From contig JACKCD010000023.1 of the NCBI GenBank assembly GCA_020634215.1, forward strand, positions 31,303-95,302: a stretch of 64,000 nt of DNA, written 5' to 3'. The notes beneath the pieces were generated by a model, which saw nothing but the letters and a program-made list of their open reading frames with translations, ran no database searches and was not told the origin of the DNA. Position numbers and translations under genes: made by a program. This stretch comes from Ardenticatenaceae bacterium (GTDB taxonomy: Bacteria > Chloroflexota > Anaerolineae > Promineifilales > Promineifilaceae). Within the stretch, counting starts at the first letter, position 1; each line of letters starts with the position of its first letter. Positions 58,552-64,000 of the stretch are shown in pieces.

Positions 58552-60912
58552 ATGACTGTGCTTGCCCGTTTGCGTGATTTATTCACCAATCTCGATTCCA
58601 ACAAGGATTCTGCCAAATTAATGGCGCATGACCTCGGTCTGCCCGTAGCCCGCAGCAATTTTGACGGCTCGGCGGCCAGCGCCTGGGATTCGCTGCGCAG
58701 GTGGCGCACCATAAAGGCCTTCCCGGCGTTGATTGCCCCTGCTTCGCAGGATGCTGCGTTCGCGGGGCTGCCCCGCAGCTTGCCGAACTTTTGCCAATAT
58801 CGTGCGACCTATCCAGCAACCGCCGGTGAAGCCAAGGTGTTGGCTACCTACCGCGCCTGGGTCATCAGCATTATGACAAAATGCGGAGTCATTGCCAGGG
58901 ATGCAAGCCGCCATGCCTTGCAGCAGATTTTTACCGATGTTTATCTGCTGGACAGGCCAGCGGCGTTAAAGCGGTTTAGCCGGGAGGAACTGGAGCAGGA
59001 GTTTCAGCAGTTGGGGCGGCTGCGCTCTCATGATGAGAAGAGCGCGTGGCAGGGCTGACGCTGGCGCAGCGACCGGGCAACCTTTTATTTTAGGCAAGCC
59101 TGGGGCAGGTAAGACCACGTTCTCCAAATATTTGGCCGTGCAAACGGCAAAACAGACCCTCTTTCCCGACTACATCCCCGTTTTTGTGTCGCTCAAGGAG
59201 TTGTCTGATGTCGCTAAGCCACTAGTGGTATTGATAAACGTGTGGGGGCAACTGGTGGCAGGAGGGGTACCACGTAGTTTGGCTGCGGCATGGATAAGGC
59301 AGAAAAGCTGTTGCTGTTGCTGGATGGGTTGGATGAGGCCACGGCGCGGCGTGACGGGATCATGCAACAGATTAAGGATTTTAGTCACCGTTTTGATCAA
59401 TCCAAGCTGGTGCTGACCTGCCGCATTGCCGCCGTGAGTCCCTGGCTTTAGCGGCTTTACCTATGTGGAAATGGCAGTTTTCCCCAGAACAGGTGGAGCG
59501 GTTTGTGAGTAACTGGTTTGAGGGCTGTGCCGGGCACGGCGAAGAAATGCTGGTAACTGGCGAAACAGGAGCATCAGGGAATTCGGGGCCCCACGAACGC
59601 GCCACTGTTGCTGGTGTTGCTCTGTTTGGCTTATCAGGAAACGCCTTCATTTTCCGGCGCGGCGGGTGAAATTTATAAAGGCGTTGGAAGCATTGCTGAA
59701 AAATTGGGATGCGTTGCGGGGGATTAAGCGGCTTTCGGCCTATGGGCGGTTGTCTTTGGGGCAGAGGAGCAGATGCTGGCACAAGTGCGTACCAAACGTT
59801 TGTCAGCAGGGAATTTTATTGAGCAGGCGGGCGCGGCTGGAACGGCGCTAAAAGGCGTATGTGGTGCATGTGCCGGGAGATGCCAGCGGCGATTGATATT
59901 GAGCCAGTTCAAGGTTCTCAACGACATTATTGCCTTTACGGGCTGTTTGTGGAGCGGGCGCGGCAGATTTTTCTTTTCCACCTGACGCTGCATGAATATT
60001 TTGCCGCCAGATGCATTGTCGAAAATGTGGAGGAAGGACGCTGGCGGAATTGGTGCGTCATAGCCATGAAGACCGATGGCGGGAAGTTTTTTACTGGTGG
60101 CCAGCATGTTGCCCAAAGGGAAACGTTTTTGATCTGTTTCTAAAGGCGGCGTTGGCACAGCCAATGGCAGCCGATAAGGTTCTGGTGGCTTTGCTGCATC
60201 AAGCTAAGTCAAGCCGCCCGTTACAGCGGATCGCTGGCGGGGCGTAAGCTCGCCGCAATTCGTAGTGGTATCTATATCACTTGCCCACAAGCTTGCTCTT
60301 GATATCGACCTCACCCTCGATGCCGCCCTTGACCTTGCTCTTGATCTGGATATTGACCTCGACCTCGCTCTTGACTCGCCCTTGCCCTCGACCTTGTTCG
60401 TGCCCTTGATTTCAAACCTCGCCCGTGCTCCTTTTCCTCGCCTTTGACCTAGACATCGCTCGTGCCCGTGCCCTTGCTCGCGCCTTCGCCCAAGGGAGAT
60501 GATTCAGATTTGTTTTAGATGTAGCTTTAGTCAGTTTTTACAATGTTGCCCGATGTGTCGTCGTGGGTTATGAGGGCTGGCCGGACGGCAGCGAAACAGC
60601 GAGTACTGACTATGTACAGCAAGCTCCGGGATAGAACGGTAATAGCTGATAATCTTCAACTGTTTGCCTAGCTTCTATGCTGCCAACAGCCATGGCCCAT
60701 CTCTTGTTTGCTCCCCGATGTTGATTGGCATACGTTTGTCAAAGGTGTTGGCTGATAAGGTTGTACAAACGGGGTTTTAACTCTAAGTACAAGTTGACAA
60801 CTGAGCAGTGGCAGGTTATTGCCAATATCTACAAGGCAGCAACTGCTGCTCAACTGCCTCAACCTGGCCTATGTCCGCAGGCTATCGCCATTGAAAACCA
60901 AATGCTCCTGCC
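58552..60912 (+). pseudogene. EAD1-NACHT STAND NTPase, multiply frameshifted
   Basis: The first frame (58552-59058) carries an effector-associated-domain-like start (LRDLFTNLDSNKDSAKLMAH, DLGLPVARSNFDGSAASAWD). The next frame carries the NACHT P-loop FILGKPGAGKTTFSKYL (about 59084). Walker B LLLLLDGLDEA then LVLTCRIAAVSPWL are in a third frame ending with TAG near 59450. Later pieces: FTYVEMA/SPEQVERFVSNWF (about 59460-59520), FHLTLHEYFAARCIVENVEEG (about 59980), a Leu/Asp/Ala low-complexity stretch (60290-60450) and the end LTTEQWQVIAN... ENQMLLPHH (60795-60912). Such proteins are conflict/defence NTPases. No AACGGCCGTT copies, hinting at recent arrival. Confidence 0.75.
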
Positions 60913-60929
60913 CCACCACCCCCCAGCCC

Positions 60930-61100
60930 GTAGGGGGGAGCAGGATAGCGCAGATGTGCGGAGTGAACGAACGACGTTATCGCCGCGCCGTCTCGCCCGC
61001 GCCACCCGCCCACGCCGTTTTGGGGGTACGGCAAAGACAGCGAGACGACCGGAGACAGGACGTATGGCGTTGCCAGCGTTAGCCCAGTCGTCCGCCCTAC
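60930..61100. mobile_element. Palindromic REP-like element, copy 2 (171 bp)
   Basis: Begins GTAGGGGGGAGCAGGAT and ends GTCGTCCGCCCTAC. Contains GTGAACGAACGACG, CGCCGCGCCGTCTCGCCCGC, GCGAGACGACCGGAGACA and GGCGTTGCCAGCGTTAGCCC. It is the most diverged copy at the left end. It lies 18 bp after the STAND remnant and 17 bp before copy 3. Confidence 0.75.
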
Positions 61101-61117
61101 CACATATCATGTGTGAT

Positions 61118-61280
61118 GTAGGGGCAGGATGAAAGCAGATAACGCAGGGTGAACAGATGGCGATGTCGCCGCGCTATCTCGCCCGTAATCACCGCCCACG
61201 CCGTTTTTGGGGTAACGAAGGCGGAACGACCAGAGATGAGGTACGCGGCGTTGCCAGCGTGGCGGTCATCCCGCCCCTAC
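61118..61280. mobile_element. Palindromic REP-like element, copy 3 (163 bp)
   Basis: Begins GTAGGGGCAGGATG and ends CATCCCGCCCCTAC. Internal GGTGAACAGATGGCGATGTC, CGCGCTATCTCGCCC and GGCGTTGCCAGCGTGG. It lies immediately upstream of the transposase remnant, in the same orientation as copy 4 downstream of it. Confidence 0.8.
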
Positions 61281-61321
61281 AGTGCGTTGGTTATGGAAAA
61301 CGATTTGGTATGATGCGATAT

Positions 61322-61835
61322 ATGATCCGCACCAAACACCGCCGCCGTTCCATTCGCCTGCCGGAATGGGATTATCGTGCGCCGGGAGCTTATTTGTGAC
61401 CATTTGCACCTATCGGCGAAACCCTGTTTGCCAACCCAGCCTTTTACGACATTGCCGTTCATGTGCCGCCTTACAGCGGGTGCAGCAGCCCCATGCCCGG
61501 CATGTACAATTGGATAACAGGTGGTCATGCCCAATCATGTCCATATTTTTGTGCTGATCAGGGAATCGTGAATGAAACCCCTGCACAGCCTACTTGTCAG
61601 CAAAACACTCCAGCTGGGTCGTTGGGTGTGGTGGTGGGACGATACAAACAGCCGTTCCACCCCATTAACCAATTGCGTGGGACGAAAGAAACGGCCGTTT
61701 GGCAGCGCAGCTGTGCGAGCGCATCATCGCAATGACCGGGAATTGCACGCCACCCGTCAATAATATATTGATGACAACCCCGTACGCTGGGTCGAAGACC
61801 GGCTGACGAATTTGGACAAATTATTGGCAAAATGA
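61322..61835 (+). pseudogene. REP-associated tyrosine transposase (Y1/HUH, RAYT) remnant
   Basis: The start reads HRRRSIRLPEWDYRAPGAY, the RAYT N-terminus, then breaks at 61396. VTICTYRR and ETLFANPAFYDIAVHVPPY continue in shifted frames. The HUH motif VMPNHVHIFVLI is intact near 61524-61560. The C-terminal part (PINQLRGTKETAVWQRS, then NDRELHATRQ and DNPVRWVEDRLTNLDKLLAK-stop) is spread over two or three frames. Family proteins mobilise REP palindromes. It is embedded between element copies 3 (ends 61280) and 4 (starts 61846), the arrangement expected of a RAYT with its REP elements. An AACGGCCGTT copy lies in the coding remnant at 61690. Confidence 0.8.
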
Positions 61836-61845
61836 CCCAAAAATC

Positions 61846-62008
61846 GTAGGGGGCAGGATGGCGCGGAAAGGCGCAGGGTGAACAGATGGCATATTCGCAT
61901 AAATCTCGCCCAGGTGTCACCGCCCGCCGTTTGAAATTGAGCAAGGCGAGACGACCAGGAGACAAGACCAACAGCGTTGCCAGCGTAAACCCAGTCGTCC
62001 CGCCCTAC
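61846..62008. mobile_element. Palindromic REP-like element, copy 4 (163 bp)
   Basis: Begins GTAGGGGGCAGGATGG and ends GTCGTCCCGCCCTAC. Internal GGTGAACAGATGGCATATTC, AAGGCGAGACGACCAGGAGACAA (interrupted in places) and AGCGTTGCCAGCGTAAACCC. It starts 11 bp after the transposase stop and abuts the end of the STAND/TPR gene on the opposite strand. Confidence 0.8.
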
Positions 62009-62018
62009 ATGCCTAATG

Positions 62019-64000
62019 CTACCAAAACCATTTGCAATAGTTGGCTGACGGAGGGGAGGGTGGCGGGGGCAGGGGTGGGAGGGATTTGTTGGCGGATGTC
62101 GTGGGGGGTGGCGGGGTGGTGGAAAACGGCCGTTTTGCACCCAATGACCTCTTTCTTCGCCCCGCCTCCGTGTACACCAGCCCCGCCGCCGCAAACAATG
62201 CCATCAGCAGCAGGGCTGGAGCGGGCTGCAGCAGGGGGATGACCTGCTGCAAGCTGGTGCGGGTCAGCTCTGGTTGCCCAAGCTGGCAGCCAATAAGCGC
62301 CTGATAGCACAGCGAACGGGCGGTGTCACTGTCAAACCCCGATGGTTGCGAGATCGCAATACTTTGCGACAGATAGCCGGCCGCCAGCGGCAAATCGCCC
62401 TGCGCCTGCGCCAGCAGCCCAAGCTGCTGCTGCACCAGTGCCTGGGTGCGCGGATGGTTGACGGCGTTGGCAATGGCGAGGCTTTCTTGCAGGGCGGCGT
62501 GGGCGGCAGCAAAATCGCCGCGCAGCCGGTGCAGTGCCCCCAAATGCGCCAGGGCGTTGGCCGTGCCGACCCGGTTTTGAATTTCGCGGCTGAGGGCCAG
62601 GCTGTGGTTGAGGTGCTGGTCGGCGGCGGGGTAGTTGCCCTGGGAAACGGCCGTTATCCCCAAAGCCAGCAGCGATTGCGTCATCCCCACCCGGTCGCCA
62701 AACGACTGCCGCACCGTCAACGCCTCCTCCAGCAGTTGGGCGGCGCGGCTGTAGTCGCCCAACCCCTGGGCAATCCGCCCCAGGGCGTTGGTCGAAAACG
62801 CCTGCAAGCGGCGGTCGCCCACCTGCGCCAACTGCGCCGTCGCCTGCTGGTGGTAGGTGGCCGACGTTTGGAAATCCCCTTCCAATTCTGCCAGCAGTGC
62901 CAAACATTGCAAGGCAAAGCTGGCTCCCCACTTGTCCCCTTCGGCTTCAAACAAAGCGTGGCTTTGGTTCAGCATCTCGTTGGCGTTGGGCTGGTCGGGA
63001 AAGCCGACCCCCAGCCAAAGCAGGGTGAAGGCGATTTCGCGGTGGGTGGCGGGGGCGTGGGGCTGCAAAATGGCGAGGCTTTCTTGCAGCAGCACCCGCC
63101 CTTGCGCCAAAAAGCCGAGGCGAAAGGTGGCGCATCCCTGCCGCGCCAGCAGTTGCCCCAGCACAATTTGGTGCTGCGGGTCGGGGTTTTCGCTGTGGCT
63201 GCCGGGCGGAGGGCGGCGCAGGCTGGCAACGGCCTGGGCAAAGAGGGTTTCGCTGGCTTGGAACCAGCCGCGCATTTCCCCAAACAGCCACAGCCCTTCG
63301 AGGTATTGCTGAACGGCCGTTAAATCATGATTCGCCACCGCCCAGCGCCACCCGGCCAGCATGTTGTCGCGGTTGCTGGCTAAATCGTTGAGCGCCTGGT
63401 GCTGCTGCTCCCCTTTTAGCTGCTGTTCACAGCGACGGGTGAAGGCGGCGTAGGTGCGGCTATGGCGGCTTTGGGTGGCGGTGGTTTCGGAAACGGCCGT
63501 TTGCAGCTTTTCCGCTCCATATTGCCGCACCAGCGTATGCAAATCATACCGCCCTGTCTCCGTGCGCCGCACCAGCGACTTGTCCACCAGGGCTAGCAGG
63601 GCGTGGGGGGTGGCTCCCACCACTTCCGCCGCCGCCGCCGCGTCAAAACCGCCGCGAAAGACGGCCAATTGGCGCAGTACCTGCCGCTCCTGGTCGCTGA
63701 GAAATTGCCACGAATATTCAAAGACGGCGCGGAGGCTGCGGTGGCGTTCCGGCACATTTTGCAGCGACGTGGACAGAAAATCGAGGTTGCGCTCAATTTC
63801 CTGGGCGATTTCAGCACATGACATCATCCGCACCCAGGCGGCGGCCAGTTCCAGCCCCAGCGGGTTGCCGTCCACCAGTTGGCAAATGTGGAGCAGGTGG
63901 GGAATGTCGCTGGCGGTCAGGGTGAATTGCCCCCACGATTGGCGGGCGCGTTGCAGGAAAAGCTGGACGGCACTGTAGGGGGCTAAATCGGCCAGCGTCA
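62019..64000 (-). CDS. STAND-type ATPase/TPR protein (AfsR/LuxR-associated class), 5' part outside window
   Basis: About 660 codons, open through the right edge. The visible start belongs to the ATPase sensor region (CQLVDGNPLGLELAAAWVRM), followed by the winged-helix region (LSDQERQVLRQLAVFRGGFD, HALLALVDKSLVRRTETGRYDLHTLVRQYG) and about ten TPR-type helical repeats (WGASFALQCLALLAELEGD, QAFSTNALGRIAQGLGDYSRAAQLLEEAL, and similar). The P-loop and any N-terminal effector or DNA-binding domain are outside. Near 62160 the family-like ending (HHPATPHDIRQQI... QMVLVALGM) continues in another frame that stops at 62005, so the C-terminus is probably frameshifted. Four AACGGCCGTT copies. Confidence 0.8.
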   Translation of the reverse strand, partial: TLADLAPYSAVQLFLQRARQSWGQFTLTASDIPHLLHICQLVDGNPLGLELAAAWVRMMSCAEIAQEIERNLDFLSTSLQNVPERHRSLRAVFEYSWQFLSDQERQVLRQLAVFRGGFDAAAAAEVVGATPHALLALVDKSLVRRTETGRYDLHTLVRQYGAEKLQTAVSETTATQSRHSRTYAAFTRRCEQQLKGEQQHQALNDLASNRDNMLAGWRWAVANHDLTAVQQYLEGLWLFGEMRGWFQASETLFAQAVASLRRPPPGSHSENPDPQHQIVLGQLLARQGCATFRLGFLAQGRVLLQESLAILQPHAPATHREIAFTLLWLGVGFPDQPNANEMLNQSHALFEAEGDKWGASFALQCLALLAELEGDFQTSATYHQQATAQLAQVGDRRLQAFSTNALGRIAQGLGDYSRAAQLLEEALTVRQSFGDRVGMTQSLLALGITAVSQGNYPAADQHLNHSLALSREIQNRVGTANALAHLGALHRLRGDFAAAHAALQESLAIANAVNHPRTQALVQQQLGLLAQAQGDLPLAAGYLSQSIAISQPSGFDSDTARSLCYQALIGCQLGQPELTRTSLQQVIPLLQPAPALLLMALFAAAGLVYTEAGRRKRSLGAKRPFSTTPPPPTTSANKSLPPLPPPPSPPSANYCKWFW

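Noticed and set aside
60265..60447. 60-aa Leu/Asp-rich frame as an independent small protein
   Set aside because: It sits in order between NACHT C-terminal pieces and has no start signals, so it is better explained as part of the broken STAND gene.
61081..61117. Single composite of element copies 2 and 3 as one 350-bp repeat
   Set aside because: Each has its own left and right ends (GTAGGG... and ...CCCTAC) separated by 17 bp of unrelated sequence, so they are two adjacent copies.

Overview
The window reads as a bacterial chromosome segment, most likely from a filamentous or heterotrophic member of Chloroflexota (Anaerolineae/Ardenticatenia-like). The inference rests on gene content: a CIRCE-controlled hrcA-grpE-dnaK-dnaJ-prmA operon, V4R and DUF4388 proteins, COG2229 GTPases, PT-rich DUF3048 lipoproteins, EAD-NACHT remnants and tRNAs mostly without encoded CCA. 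No rRNA, CRISPR array, phage or plasmid module is visible. The most striking property is a perfect 10-bp palindrome, AACGGCCGTT. I read at least 83 copies, about one per 770 bp, mostly inside genes. It behaves like the HIP1 'highly iterated palindrome' of cyanobacteria but has a different sequence.

Layout. 0-4.4 kb: a minus-strand signalling operon (PAS histidine kinase, NarL-type regulator, two receiver proteins), then map and a small membrane protein. 4.5-9 kb: a 7TM protein divergent from an ArsR-DUF2087 regulator, a fumarylacetoacetate-hydrolase-family enzyme, and a frameshifted DUF3048 lipoprotein. 9-20.5 kb: one long minus-strand block starting at a good sigma70 promoter. In transcription order it holds a DUF4388 protein, a COG2229 GTPase, an alpha/beta hydrolase, a V4R protein, a left-handed-beta-helix protein, an acyl-ACP-reductase-like enzyme, a receiver with degenerate GGDEF, a multi-GAF histidine kinase, a receiver, and a second alpha/beta hydrolase that has lost its nucleophile. 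This is my best candidate for an undescribed system: a GTPase/two-component switch coupled to fatty-acyl chemistry.

20.6-38.8 kb: metabolism and housekeeping. This includes an omega-amidase-like nitrilase divergent from a class I aminotransferase, a site-2 protease with CBS domains, a class III aminotransferase with a WYL regulator, tRNA-Leu/tilS, tupAB without tupC, three tRNAs, GT2, oligopeptidase B, rfbD, a C-terminal processing protease and a polyprenyl glycosylphosphotransferase. 38.8-46.6 kb: the heat-shock operon (promoter plus CIRCE) and a convergent rpsA-infA operon with a consensus promoter and an intrinsic terminator in its leader. 46.8-58.2 kb: ABC ATPase plus tandem HlyD adaptors (second one frameshifted), an M50-like membrane protein, an L,D-transpeptidase, a trypsin-like protease, and a MoxR-DUF58-VWA-VWA (Bat-type) operon.

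58.2-64 kb: an accessory, decayed region. It has four copies of a 163-171 bp imperfect palindromic element, a broken EAD1-NACHT STAND protein, a broken REP-associated (Y1/HUH) transposase sitting between two element copies, and a STAND/TPR protein running off the right edge. Intergenic spaces are unusually rich in hairpins built from tandem 8-11 nt 'words', in several recurrent families. Some of these have been absorbed into protein termini.
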